From Papaver somniferum (taxonomy: Eukaryota > Streptophyta > Magnoliopsida > Ranunculales > Papaveraceae): a DNA stretch of 64,000 bases. Positions 34,891 to 46,781 of this stretch are shown piece by piece. The stretch's first letter is position 1. Each line of letters opens with the position of its first letter. Below the pieces are notes generated by a model that saw nothing but the letters and a program-made list of their open reading frames with translations, made no database searches and was not told where the DNA came from. The translations under genes and the position numbers were made by a program. The stretch spans positions 231,273,560 to 231,337,559 of the forward strand of contig NC_039358.1 in assembly GCF_003573695.1 (NCBI RefSeq), written 5' to 3'.

Positions 34891-36480
34891 GCCCAGTAAA
34901 ACCAGTGCATCACTATTGGGCCATGTGTTGTTTTAAGCCCATGAACTTATCCCAATACTGTTATGGGAAGAGTCTAAATAGTGTTAGTTATCAGCTTCAA
35001 AAATTATCAACAAGAGGGGAAAAAAAAAAGACAAGTTTCTGGGTCTCGTTTCTATGCCTGAGATTGGTATTGTTTCCCGACGCCATCTTTATAAGACGAG
35101 GATTCAACAGGGTGTAATAATAACACGGGATAGACGATTGAATTAACCTCTAATAAACCAATCCCTGTTACTTAAATCAGTACTTTCAGTCACACAATTA
35201 ATCCCAAAATGCAAACATAACATATAGAATTGGTTGCGCATCTAAAGGCAACGATAAGCGAAGTGTTGATGAAACAAAACTCGAATATATACACGCAGTG
35301 TTTTTATTTAAGTGGTTGCTTCCGTTTGAGGTGACTATTGCGCTGTTTCTGAGAATTCATAGAACCTTCTTACCAGCATTGATTTCATTCATTGCCCGCT
35401 TCATGTTCACATGAGTTTATACAAAGCCTAAAAGACCCAAAAACTGTGGTTATATTGAACATGTATGTCGTACTAAAATACTGATACAAATATACTGTGG
35501 TTAATCAAAGTATGTACTTCTGTTCTTTGTTGAATTCGCATTAACTATTCTTGTTTACCTAGTTGTTGATGTGGATCCAGCTTCCAACTCAGAAGATTTC
35601 CATTTACATATCTAACTTTAATGAATGTACTTCTTACACGCTTTGGTATTTTAAGCAACTCCGAAACTTGAAAACGATAAGGACGAAATTTCCCAAGGAG
35701 TTTCAAGAAAATGAAAGCAAAGTAAAAGGAACTAAGTTACCGTAATTGCCTGCATTATTGATTACATCCACTCAACAAGTGAAGAAATTCGATTGATCTC
35801 TTCTTCTTCAATTGGCTGTTTTAAGTAGTATGAACAAACCAAGAATTGTGGTTTCTTCTTTCTTTCCGTGATGGAAATTTCCAGTGAAGGTGAAAACTAT
35901 GGGCAAGTATTTATTAAGAAAATGTCTTCTTTTTCTTTTTTTTTTTTTTTGTAAGAAAAATCTTATTTTGGAAACACTAGAGATAGTGGGCTAGTAATGC
36001 AGCTGCCTAGTAGCAGACTCACTTTTAAGCGTGATAGCTGCTGCTTACCTAACAGAGGATAAAGATTCTGGCCTGATTGTAGTGTGTTCTTCATTTTCAA
36101 AGGACGAGATTGCAATATACAAACCAATCAATTGAATAATAACCATTGAGATGACATAATGACGAACAAAATCTTTCTAATCATGATGAGATCTGACAAT
36201 TTTCAATAACATGACAAGATGGAGTGCAGGAGTTCCAGAAGAAAATTTAATGCCCCAAAAATACAAAACTTATTGCTCTTAAAATTGTGAAGCTAAAATG
36301 TCTACTTCATGTCAGTACTACTCCAATATAAGATCTGCCAGCAACTTGTTTCTGAAATAACCCTTACTCGGCAGAAGAGTACACAACCAACTAGCAGAAT
36401 AATTTTAATTTAAACCCTAGGTACAAAAACAAACTACTTTCTCTTAAATTGAAGCAAAACTGTCCCCCTCTACCATCAAA
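34891..36480. repeat. Fourth HIR unit, flanks only
   Basis: The part 34911-35330 matches the 3' flank of the third HIR copy (11530-11943), including long identical words such as TTTCTGGGTCTCGTTTCTAT. The part 35413-36400 matches the 5' flank (compare 10230-11400, 14040-14290 and 21150-21540). The gene between them is almost wholly deleted. Confidence 0.75.
35331..35412 (-). pseudogene. Remnants of HIR exons 5 and 4 (fourth copy)
   Basis: Positions 35374-35412 match the 3' end of HIR exon 4 (encoding KRAMNEINA, with its donor at 35372). Positions 35331-35353 match a short part of exon 5 (gctgtttctgag). Everything between and upstream is deleted: exon 4 is joined directly to leader-flank sequence at about 35413. 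Confidence 0.7.
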
Positions 36481-36533
36481 TTTAGACCAAGGTGGTTGGT
36501 TCTGCAAGAAGATTGTTTCTTGAAAATTCTGCT

Positions 36534-39500
36534 TCAAGCCATGGAACTCTTCTCTGAGTTGCTAGGCTTGCTTTTGCGTCCCCATACAGGGGTAGTCTCG
36601 ATGAGCTTATGTGGAACCAATCGCCTCTCCCTCTTGGAGAGCTTGCGGAAATTGTGTACTCTTAGTCTGGCTATCTCAGCCTCTTCTTCAGGGGTCATCT
36701 CCCTAACAACGACAGTTAACCTACACTCTGCTCGTACTTTCACTCCAGATCTTCCCTTTGCGTGATATGAAACTCTCTTTTTGAATAACCCTTTTCCTAC
36801 AAATGCCTCGGCTGTCGCACAAAAATTCGGGCATGTATAATTAGCATAGCTGGTTTAGTGCTCAAAAGAGAAGGAAATAGGAAGGAATTCAACAACAACA
36901 GTTCCTGCACTTTACTTACCAACTAGGAGACGGTCTTTATCCAACCCATGATTATGGGTTGCATTGGCACGTGCTGAGTGTATAACCTGCATGAACAAAT
37001 TTTAGTTCAAGGTAAGTAATGCTGATAGTGAGATTGATTGATGTAATCAATACCTAGCTGTACCATTACATCAATAAAAATTTGAATGAACATGTACACA
37101 GCAATAAAATACAAGAGCTTGAAATTTTAGCAAAATCACAAAGTTAAGGACAGATTATGCTCATTTTCAAGGATCTGAGGCAGGGTTAATTGGAAACTGT
37201 AAAAGATAAAAAAATTTAGTGGCAAGAAATACTGTATGAAGTGGGTTTTGACAGGTAACCCCTAAAGAATGTAAGACTGTATATTTTTGTTAGCGACCTT
37301 GCTATGTTTAACAGTTCAAGCATAAGTTTAATTGTTCATGTACAAGTTTACCTGATAAACAGTCTTTGATGCTCGCTTTACTGTAAGCTGCAGTTGCAAT
37401 AGAGCATCTTCCACTCGCATTCCACGAACCAATGCAGCCACCAGATTAACCTTTTTGGGACTCTGCAACACAACATATTAAGATATTACAGGGTTGGCTA
37501 TACAATGACTAAAAGATTACAAATGAAATGAAACACCCATCGACATTCAAATCCCAATTCAGCTAGCTTCTAATGGTCTGAGTTCTTCGACAAGAGATTA
37601 TATAAATACTAGAGACGTGTGGATGGGGCATGGTTATTGAAAACAAAGTATATGCCTAGAGCCACATGTCAGCAAGCATGGATCTGTTCGACCTTAAAAG
37701 TGGACGCACTGAATCCAGGGAGTCGCATATAAGTAGCAACAAAGGACCTAGAATTGTAGACCAGTAGATTTCTGCATTTAAAATCTAACTATCACTAAAA
37801 GTAGTCATGCGTATCTTTATTATAGTTCTCTAAGGGATATCCCTAACTAAGTACAAGTAGATGAATATTTCGAATTTATGCAACAGGCAACACTACCAAA
37901 AGGTATGCACGAGGCAGGCTAACAAAAGTTCTGCAGAAGGAAAAGCTACAACGAAAACACATTACATGATCCATCTCAACTGCCAAATCAAAAGAATATC
38001 CCTTCAAAAAGAAAATTGACTGCTAGTTATATCATTTCTAGGAGAGGTTTGAAGTAATAGTTAGATCAAACAAGGATATAAAAAAAAGACTATTTTTTAC
38101 AACAATATAGTTCTGGAAGAGGTGAACTAGCAGGCAGCTATTTAAAAAGATTGCATGGTGCAAAAAGGCATCAAATGGATGTTGACTCTAAGCACGAGGG
38201 TGAAGTGGGCATATGAGTTCTATATTCAACGGATAAGATGAGGGTTGCATCGTGCAACTCTTTTAAGGAGCTGCTAAATATCATTTCTAAATTTGAAATA
38301 TACTTATCATTGTTCTTTCAGCAAGTACTTTGCACTTATCAATGGTATATGCAGCAACCTTAAACTCAGATCGAACAAGAAACTAATAAAAAGTTAAAAA
38401 CACTCAGATATAACAATACCATACCTGTTTTATGTCCTTCAACACTGCCTGAACGCTGGCACGTTTAGGGACCACGGCTTGGGTTTCAGTTGTCCCGTCA
38501 CCTATTTGCAAAACAGGTGACGACAGTGGATTTGCTACAGGCGTTTGGTCAGAGGATGCTTCTGAAAGCAACTTCCTTGAAGAAGAAATTCCCTGCAATT
38601 TAAAGTAGTGACAAATTTAACGGTATGCCAGTTTAAAAGAAGGAACAATTTAAACGATTGTTTATGAGGAAAAACAAAGTTAGAGAGCAGATATTCCATT
38701 TATGTGACAAACTGTTTCCTGTAGATCTCACACCTAATATTCAACGTCCTTGGTGTTCTCTTCTGGGGAATGTTAGCAGGAAGCTCCTTTAAAGAGAGTT
38801 GCATGGTGCAAAGAGGCAAACAATGGATGTGATCCTAAGCGCAACGACAATTAAGAGCACACGAGTTGTAGGATTTAACAGATAGCATGAATGGTTGAAC
38901 CGTGCAACTCTTTTAAGGGGCAACCCACTACCATGTGTCTTATTAAGAAAAAACAGTAGAGCAAAAGCTGTGGAGTGTAAAAGAATTTGAGGTTTGGTGG
39001 AGTCAGTCTGTTTGACACACAATCGTAATGAGAAACCTAGATAAAGTCCACAAGTTTTGCAATTTTAATGTTTGTCAACCATCTTCAACTGTACCTAAAA
39101 GTCATACACTAAACAAACATATAACAACATAGATACATGCCGACACATAATCTTTATATGAGTTTTTTGAAACTTATATAAATGAACTAAAATGTTTCTA
39201 GAAATTGTATCTATAGAAACCAAGGTACTCTCTACCCATTACCATCTTGGAGCATATTCAGTTTCCTTAAACTAAGAAAGGGTTTTCTTAAACTAAGAAA
39301 TTTCATCATTAGCAAATAACGTTAAGAACATTTACCGATTGCTGCAAATACTGGTGAAAAGGCCTGAGAATGTTTGTCGGAGATGTGTTTGATGTTCTGT
39401 GTAGATAACGAAATTGACCTGCAATAGAAAACCCATGTTACAAAACCATCCTGTTTCAAATGAACGGCAAACTAGCACATTCCAACAAAAGATAATCAAA

Positions 39501-39634
39501 GTAGTTTATGTACCTAAAGTAGAAGCGGCATTTATACGAGCACTTGGTAAACTGAGTGGAGGACTACAGCTTTGCTCCAATTTTTTACCCGCATGACGAA
39601 TGATAGATTGTATATGCCTTTGCCAACCCCCCAT
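36534..39634 (-). CDS. Ribosomal protein uL22, organellar (probably mitochondrial) type
   Basis: Six minus-strand exons: 39514-39634, 39336-39418, 38425-38592, 37352-37462, 36920-36986 and 36534-36811. All introns have GT..AG ends and they join to 275 codons plus TGA. The start ATG (39632-39634) opens MGGWQRHIQSIIRHAGKKLE, an Arg/Lys-rich extension suited to organelle import. The L22 domain follows: KKVNLVAALVRGMRVEDAL, QLTVKRASKTVYQVIHSARA, NHGLDKDRLLVAEAFVGKG, KRVSYHAKGRSGVKVRAECR. L22 binds 23S rRNA domains and lines the peptide exit tunnel of the large subunit. The C-terminal extension (EEEAEIARLRVHNFRKLSKRE) resembles plant nuclear genes annotated as organellar L22. Mitochondrial rather than plastid targeting is inferred. 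No lesion was found. Confidence 0.92.
38134..38274. mobile_element. Foldback MITE, copy 1, in an L22 intron
   Basis: The left arm gcagct..ttaaaaagattgcatggtgc pairs with the right arm ..tcgtgcaactcttttaaggagctgc. The element is about 140 bp and shares arms and internal words (aaatggatgt..taagc) with the copy at 38782-38922 in the next intron. No clear target duplication. Confidence 0.65.
38782..38922. mobile_element. Foldback MITE, copy 2, in an L22 intron
   Basis: Arms agctcctttaaagagagttgcatggt and accgtgcaactcttttaagggg are inverted repeats. Same family and orientation as 38134-38274, about 650 bp away. Confidence 0.65.
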
Positions 39635-40240
39635 AATTGCAAAACACTAAGACCAACTCTTTGAATCAAAAGTCTTTAAGAAGATACGCCACCCATCTAC
39701 ACAAAAACGAACAATTACAGGTCAAATACAAGGAACTGAAGATAATAATCAATACATTAAGAATCAAATCAACTCAAAATTTTCATAATTAACCACGAAA
39801 CACAACATTCACTTATTTCTCACATAAATTACTCCCAAATCCCCTCTAATTTTCACCAAAAACAACCATTTCCTTTAACACAATATAATACCAACGGAAA
39901 GATGAGATCTTTTCTAATGCAGATGACTTAAGAGTAGCATATAAACATGGATTTCCAATCAATTAGATTTTGATCAAATTTGTTAAGTAGTACGAAGAAA
40001 ACATTAGTTGATCGAAGAAAGAGGCCAAAGCTAGGGTTTTAAAGTGAAAAAACAAAAACCCAGGTTTTTTTTTTTTTATAGATGCATTAAATCTAGAGAT
40101 TGGGAGAGAAGGAGACTTACGAAGATTAAAGAAGATGGGAGATTTGAAGCTCTACAGGAGAAAACCAGCTCTGAAATGGAGAAGTTGGAAACTGAGAGAA
40201 CTGAGAATATGGAAAAGGAGGAGAAAGGGTTTAGATTCGA
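39635..40240 (-). promoter_or_regulatory. L22 5' leader region, with a probable leader intron
   Basis: A donor-like GTAAG on the minus strand lies at about 40117-40121, following a purine-rich stretch (40121-40240) free of other features. This suggests a 5' leader exon there and an intron reaching close to the start codon. The region upstream of about 40240 up to the MULE end at 40424 would hold the core promoter. Transcription start not determined. Confidence 0.4.
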
Positions 40241-40999
40241 GTGAGGACTGCAAACATTTGCAATACTAAAACCTCAATTTTTCATGCTAATATTTCTGGC
40301 GCAAATGTGTGCAAAGGATATTTCCACCCACACCATAAATGTACTTCATCTTTATTTGAGCTGCATTGCAGTCCTTTACTCCCAAATTGGGCCCATTACC
40401 ATCAACAAGTTGCATTATTTTTTGAACGATTTTTTGGAACCATGGTTTTTTTGGGACCATTGTTTATAAGGCCATCTACCCTATATTTATAAGGGATGTC
40501 CTAAAATGTAGACATTACTAATTTGCCCCCATAATCCTAATTGAGATTATAATTAAATTAATAACTACCAAAATATAAAAAAACCTAATCTAATCTATTA
40601 ACAAAAACCAAAATTAGACTATCCTACGGCCGCACCAAGAAAAAAAAGTCTTCTTCTTCTTCCTTTCAACATCGTCTTCATCGATTAATCGTCGATTCAT
40701 AAAATTTTCATCGTCGATTAATCAATCGACTATAAGAATGGTTCTTCGAAAGAAAACCAAAAGACTCCCAGGAACAGGTCCCCCATTAGGACATCTAGCA
40801 AATCAGCCAAGTGATTTTGAGATTCATAAAGAAGTGGAAGAGCCAAGTGAATCCATAATCCAGTATAATAGACGCAGTAAGAAGCCTGATTCTTCCATGG
40901 GACCGTTTCGCAGGTATTTCCCGACAAACCCATTTCTTTTAATTTGATTTTCATCGATTCAATTGATTAGAAATCATCAAAATAGGGTTCAAATTGAAG

Positions 41000-41530
41000 T
41001 CACAGTGTTTAGTTCGGTTAGAACGTCTTTTATTGTTGCCCTAGTTTCTTAACCGAACTCCATGAAACGAAGAACACGAAGAACAGTTCGGTTTTATAGG
41101 ATTGAAAACTAGGTTACCGAACTCGTGAGTTCGGTTGTTTCGCAAAAAAATTGTTGAACTGTCATGTAACTGAACTATAGCCATATTACCAAAAATAGGA
41201 AAAAAATCCATGTAACCGAACTGTTTGTTTTTTCCCAAAATTTCTAGTACCCCACTACCGAACTCTAGCACCTTTGTTCGGTTGTTTCGAATAAATGTTT
41301 AAAACTGCCATGTAACCGAACTGTACCCTTATTACAAAAAATAAAATAAAATTGGCCATGTAACCGAACTGTTCTTTTTTTACCTATATGTTTAATACCC
41401 ATATAACCGAACTTGTTCCAATATGTTCGGTTTGTTCGCAAAAAACTTTGACAAACCGAACTCTTGGCTATTTACATATATATGTGGAGTTCGGTTTTCT
41501 TGAAAAAATAATTGAGTAACCGAACTCTAC
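41000..41530. repeat. Left array of TTCGGTTA-type motifs in the first intron of the second MULE gene
   Basis: About 15 occurrences of agttcggtta / taaccgaact or one-base variants, in both orientations, within about 520 bp and wholly inside intron 40914-41609. Intervening sequence is T/A-rich and not itself repeated. Confidence 0.85.
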
Positions 41531-41734
41531 CCTGGAACACGATTTTTTTTTCTTGAGTTGGTTTTTTTTTTCGTGAATTATTCCTTATTTATTTTGTTTT
41601 TTTGTTTAGTGGCAAAGGTAAGAAATCTAACCAACCATTACCGGAAGATTTGAGAACTCCCACGCCTAGAGGCCCAAAAAAATTAGGTGCCGATAAGCGT
41701 GGAACCAAAAATGCTAAGTATGGAGGTGGGTCAT

Positions 41735-43355
41735 TGATGTAGTTTTTTAAATGATAAGTAAAGTTCGTTCAACTCGGACTTGTGTAGACTCAATTTCAGA
41801 CTTAAAAATAAAAACAAATAAAATATATTCACAGAATTGTCACGATAACGAGAGACACTAAGCCTTCGGATTCCACCATTAATCACATTCAATTGGTTCA
41901 TATAATGACTCATAACAATTCTATCTCTTTTATGGACTCTATTTATTTGCCAAGGTAGATTTCTAAAATATTAGATGTAATCACGAGCATGGTATATCAA
42001 AATCTCTTACGTCTAAGCAGACACCATCAAACGAAATCACAACTAATTAGTGAAAATCATAAATCAATTGAATCAAGTGCAAAAGTAAAAAAGAATCTAA
42101 TGTAGTTACCAAACAATTGTGAATAAGGCTTCCTCCGTCATCCCAGTGTTGGGGTTTAGCTCCTCATGTTGGAAACACGCTCAAAAGATATTTTCATTGC
42201 TCAAAAGGTGTGTTTACAATTGTGAAAAGGAGAAAAGTAATAAAAACAGTGAACTGCAACGTTTATAATCGTTACAAGCGAACTGTTACAATGGTAATGT
42301 ACTGTTGCAGGAACGACAGATATGTATTATAGCGGATTTTGCGACTGTCCTCTATAGGCTTTTGTTCTTCAGCTCCTTCTTCACCAGCAGTAACAGGAAA
42401 CTTTCCTGCAATTCGTTTCTTCGGCTCTGTGGCCTCTCCTTTCACCCCAAAACTCCCGATTCCTCTATTTTAGACTCGAACCACTCCTTTTATACACAAC
42501 AAGTCGAATAAATCTCAAGAATATTTCAGATATCTTTTTCTTCTCCCCACGGCCAAGTTACGGCTTTTACTCCTTTCTTTTCTCTTACGCGTCTTGTAAA
42601 TTTGTTCAAACTCTTCTAAATCCGGAAATCAATCTTGGCAGAATTAGAACCCAATATATTCTCCAAACTTGCACGTAATTCCAACCAAACTATCCCGAGA
42701 AACTTTCTTCTTTCCCTATTTGCCGAGAATCAACGTGGACCTCCCTTTTTATCGATCAAAATCATCTTACCACCCCTGTTTCAATGTAACGGGATCGTAC
42801 GTATGCAACTCAGAGAAAATATCTCTACCAAATACAATCCAGGGATCCAAACAAACCCGAGAAAACTTATAATCCCTGTGTTGTCGAGAAGCGATTATCC
42901 AGACAAATCTACACCATAAAATCACTTCTATCAGCCCTGTTCATCCCATTAGAGTCCAGCCCAATCAAATATCAGATTGAAAGTCAGTAAAACTCGTCCG
43001 GAAAATCAAACCAAAAATCTGAACTTTGCTGTGGAAATTCCCCGCCTTTTTCTGAATTTAAAGATAAGAGATGGTGTGCCCATATCCATCTTCTGGGTGC
43101 CTATATCCATTGTATACCCTGGGGTGCAAATAGCAAGTGGGTGCCCCCTAGTAACTGAGTGCCCCTTATCCAAATGAGGGGTGCCTTTAGTAGTTTTCTC
43201 CCACGAGCGCAAATATCACTTTTCGAGCTAATTTCTCCGCAAAAGCATTTTCTCCAAAAACACCTACAAAAGCATAAAATAATCAAATAAATACAAAAAT
43301 GGGTGCTAACAAAATAGATAATTGAGATCAAAATAGACACATAAATGGTCTATCA
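41735..43355 (-). repeat. 3' LTR of the nested element
   Basis: 1621 bp, starting TGATGTAG and ending TCTATCA. It differs from the other LTR by scattered substitutions and small indels, more in its first 350 bases (about 11 seen there by eye) than later. The abutting polypurine tract on the right marks it as the 3' LTR on the minus strand. Confidence 0.93.
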
Positions 43356-44037
43356 AATACCCCCAAACTTATTATTTGCTAGTCCCGATCAAATCAAATC
43401 TACAAAATAAAATCCTAACTCACTGTCGCAGGCATCGTCGGTTGCAGTTAGCGTATGCAATAAGCCTTTAAACCCCTAGGTGGCCCTAGTGGCCGAGTTA
43501 TAGTCTCGGGAGGGTTTACCAGAGATGTACCCACAAAACCTTTATACTCCAGACCCTACCTATCCACGCAGAACCTTGGAAGGCACTAAAGAATCTCCTT
43601 GGTTGGCATACTTATTGACTACAGGAGGAAGTACCCTGATGCGAAATTCCAATTGTTGTACACGAGTTTGCACTCAAGCATACTAAAATTCATATAAAGT
43701 GACAGAGCTCTACTCAGATAGTTGCACCATGGACATCAATATCCGGAGTCAAAACTAATCACATGGATAGATCAAGAAGATGGATATAGAGTAGATGGTT
43801 TTGATGTTTACTAAGTGAACGGCGTTTCCCATATATCTGTCTGAAGGCCTCCGCCAAAATGAACCTATCCTAATGGATTGAGGTACTAGTCTGACTAATA
43901 TCAACACACTGGCATATACAAGGGAACCAGTGGTCGATAACCTAACTCTAGGTCAACACAACTGGCATATACAAGGGTATCAGTGGTCGACTTTACTGAA
44001 TGTATTCCTTTTGGTCAAATGGTCTGGTCTCAACCTT

Positions 44038-44091
44038 TTTTTTTTTCAACTTTTTTTTGTTTTTTTTTTTTTTTTTTTTTTTTTTTTTCCA
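44038..44091 (+). repeat. Long T tract inside the nested element
   Basis: Almost uninterrupted T for about 50 bases (44038-44090), just before the word ccatggtatctcaatc. On the element's own (minus) strand this is an A tract in the 3' internal region. Confidence 0.8.
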
Positions 44092-44603
44092 TGGTATCTC
44101 AATCACTCTAATTCACCCTAACATTGGTAACAACTTGAATCGTGAGCCCCACCAAATCACTTAGAAACATATTTAAAAATAAAAATAAAAACAGAAGTGA
44201 AAAGGACTCAACGAGATATGGCGAAACTACCATGTTATTTCTAACACCTGAGCTCTGTACTTTTATGAATAGACTCTTTAGATGTTGCCATCTAATCAGA
44301 TTGGTTCCTCAACTCCTACAATCAAAATGCTTCCATCCACTTAGATTGGTTAGTGTCATCCTTAATAGGCATAAATTTCTAGGCTCTGCAGTTTATTTAT
44401 TGCAACTGAAAAGTTTCTCCCATACCCCCAAACTTAAATCTAACATTGTCCTCAATGTTCTAAAGATAAAATTAAAACATGAACAAGGAGAAACTGTTAT
44501 CGTTTGAAGCAAAAGAGATAAGGAAAGATATTACCGTGTTGCATGATATTGGGTCAAGAAGTGCTAAGTTTAACGTCTTCATCCAGACATAAGAAAGGAT
44601 TAA

Positions 44604-45335
44604 TCACCTCGTATCATAAAGTAATAGCCGAAATATCTGTGGGTCATCAAAACCAAATAGAGCTATCACAAGTAAAAGGAATCTGCAACATGCCAAGAAA
44701 ATTAACAAATAAAGCGCACCCTTGTCTAGTTTCCTGTTTAAGACAACTACATCTAGCTGTGGTTCAGGTTCAGGCTCTATGAAAGGGTCTAAATAAAATA
44801 TTTTCATGCGCTGGAATTCCTCAAAGCTAAGGTCCGGTTCAGGTATTAGAGTCTGTAAAAACTCAAGTAAAAACTTAGAAGCACATAATAATAACCTGAA
44901 TAATTGTGGACCCTTAAAGTCAATCAGTTTTGACTCACACAGCTGACCACAATGAGAGTGGTGGTCTTCCTTAAACAAATGTGTCGACCCTAATCTCCTA
45001 AAGTAATTAGGTTTAGTCTCAAAACTTAATAATTGACACATATGAAACTTATACGTTCCCACAATTGGTCGAAAAATATTTGGTGGGAAAAGAAAGTCAA
45101 TCTGGATATCATAGCCTGGGTAAACCACATCAACCAGAGGATGGGTTTCTAACAATTGAACTTCCTTATGGACATCACTAGGTTCAGAAAAACGTGTATG
45201 AAGATAATCTTGTAAAATGGTTGAGGCACATATGTAAAGTCCCAAGTGATGGACCTTTCTAATAGTTAAACCACATGGAGAATGATAATCACCCCCAAAC
45301 TTAGAGTTTTCAGTGTCTCTAGAAAGACTAGTCAC
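44604..45335 (-). CDS. ORF 2 of the nested LTR element, unknown function
   Basis: A 243-codon open frame directly after ORF 1, separated by one stop and a short gap (45336-45392), so the two may once have been one reading frame. It contains HLGLYICASTILQDYLHTRF, FLFPPNIFRPIVGTYKFHMC and a hydrophobic end (LLIFLACCRFLLLVIALFGF). I do not recognise a family. No pol motif is present. Confidence 0.5.
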   Translation of the reverse strand: MTSLSRDTENSKFGGDYHSPCGLTIRKVHHLGLYICASTILQDYLHTRFSEPSDVHKEVQLLETHPLVDVVYPGYDIQIDFLFPPNIFRPIVGTYKFHMCQLLSFETKPNYFRRLGSTHLFKEDHHSHCGQLCESKLIDFKGPQLFRLLLCASKFLLEFLQTLIPEPDLSFEEFQRMKIFYLDPFIEPEPEPQLDVVVLNRKLDKGALYLLIFLACCRFLLLVIALFGFDDPQIFRLLLYDTR

Positions 45336-45392
45336 AACTTCCCTAATTTCAAGGTCATTAGATTCCTGAAAATGGTCAATTGATTCTTCTAA

Positions 45393-46265
45393 TTATGTTT
45401 CATCCTCACTCATCTCTACGAGTTCACTTTCTTTGTCTAAGACTAATGTTTCTAAATCGCTAGACTCTAAAACAATATTCTCAGAAAAAACTCGTTCCTC
45501 TAAACCATTATTAGCTTCGTAATCAAAAGGAAATGCTACATCGTCTAAAATGGGGGTATCTCTAGTCAAATCCTCGTCCTTTTGAATAGGTGAATAATTA
45601 TTAAAATTATTTGGATTTGAACTAGAAACATTATCATTATTAAGCTCAATTGGGGTAACAAATTCCTGATCACTATGCCTACTTATTTCAAATTCTTCAT
45701 CAACACTATCCTCATCATAATCATCATTATAATAACATGAACATGGTTGAACCTCATCTAAATAAGTAGTGTTACCAATTTTATCCTCGTCATCTTGATT
45801 ATGTGAATAACTATCTTCATTTTCAAAGGTACTATTGGGAACACTATATTGGAAATTAAGAGCAGTTATGTTCTGGGCCTCTAACAAAATATTTTGAGTC
45901 GACTCACATGACTTCCTGATTGAATTTAGGAAAGAAAGTTCACTCGTTGCATTGCTTTCGTCCATAACTAAGTTATTCATTTCTGCTAACTTACGTGTCG
46001 ACTCAGCTAACTTACGTGTTGACTCTAGTAGAGAGGAATTTTGCTCGTATGACCGGTTGGCGTGTGGATAGTAATTGGGCTCACCATGGTATGGACCATA
46101 ACCTTCAAAAGGCTGATGTTCCCAACCATTATTCACACTATGGTCAAAGTAGTAACGTCCATTTTGAAACTCAGTCTGATATTCGTTGTATTGGCTATTG
46201 TAATACCAGTTCGACATTCTATTGCAGGGGTGTGAGTTGTCACACAAAATAAAACCCACTGACAT
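45393..46265 (-). CDS. Acidic ORF 1 of the nested LTR element, unknown function
   Basis: A 290-codon open frame. The N-terminal part is rich in Tyr/Asn (MSNWYYNSQYNEY, GYGPYHGEPNYYPHANRSYE). A short helical repeat follows (STRKLAESTRKLAEMN), then a long Asp/Glu/Ser-rich region. By position after the primer-binding site it stands where gag would be, but it has no zinc knuckle or capsid motif I can recognise. It may be the residue of a gag gene or an element-specific protein. The start at 46265 is the first Met; translation could begin later, at MSNWYY. Confidence 0.6.
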   Translation of the reverse strand: MSVGFILCDNSHPCNRMSNWYYNSQYNEYQTEFQNGRYYFDHSVNNGWEHQPFEGYGPYHGEPNYYPHANRSYEQNSSLLESTRKLAESTRKLAEMNNLVMDESNATSELSFLNSIRKSCESTQNILLEAQNITALNFQYSVPNSTFENEDSYSHNQDDEDKIGNTTYLDEVQPCSCYYNDDYDEDSVDEEFEISRHSDQEFVTPIELNNDNVSSSNPNNFNNYSPIQKDEDLTRDTPILDDVAFPFDYEANNGLEERVFSENIVLESSDLETLVLDKESELVEMSEDET

Positions 46266-46781
46266 GGGATTCGTGGGTGGATAGAGTCTTACCTCCCGTA
46301 CCAGACGGGCGATGAACCGTTGAAGTCGACTCAGGCCACCGACTCCGATGTCAGTGTACGAACCCGAGGGGCCGAGACAGTATCGTAACTGTCGTCCTTC
46401 CCTGCAAACAGTTGATATTTAATTTTGACCCTTCCTTAGGGTTTAAAAATAACGTCCAAGAATGTCGAAAAAGTCCAAAAATAAAAATGTCCAAAAAGGA
46501 AAAGAAAAATTACAAAAATAACACCCTATTTACAGTTTCTAAAAATAAAATAAAATAACTATATACAAAATCTTCTTCTTCACTCCTTTCAGATTCCTCT
46601 TTTCTTTCCTTCTTTGGCGATGCTTTCCTTTTATAACACTTTTTCTTCCCTTGTAGCTTCGCTCCAAATCTGAAAAGAATCGAAAAATACCAAAACACGT
46701 AAAAAAGAACAAAAACTAATAAAAATAAAAAGAAACCTAAAACAAATCTAAATACAAGTCCGCGTCGGCGGCGCCAAAAAT

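Larger units (their letters stand above)
36812..39513 (-). other. Introns of the L22 gene
   Basis: Five introns separate the six exons. The largest are 37463-38424 and 38593-39335, and each of these contains one copy of a small foldback element. No other gene is nested in them. Confidence 0.7.

Noticed and set aside
36496..36765. Plus-strand 89-codon open frame
   Set aside because: Antisense of the last L22 exon, which has clear family motifs on the minus strand.
40044..40244. Plus-strand 66-codon open frame, Lys/Glu-rich
   Set aside because: It lies over the purine-rich L22 leader region; composition, not coding constraint, explains it.
42305..43340. Open frames repeated at 47352-48409
   Set aside because: They occur in both LTRs of the nested element on both strands, have no motif, and lie in non-coding LTR sequence.
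44040..44095. Assembly gap or sequencing artefact at the T tract
   Set aside because: Sequence on both sides belongs to the same element and no ambiguous bases are present; the tract length may be inexact but the locus is continuous.
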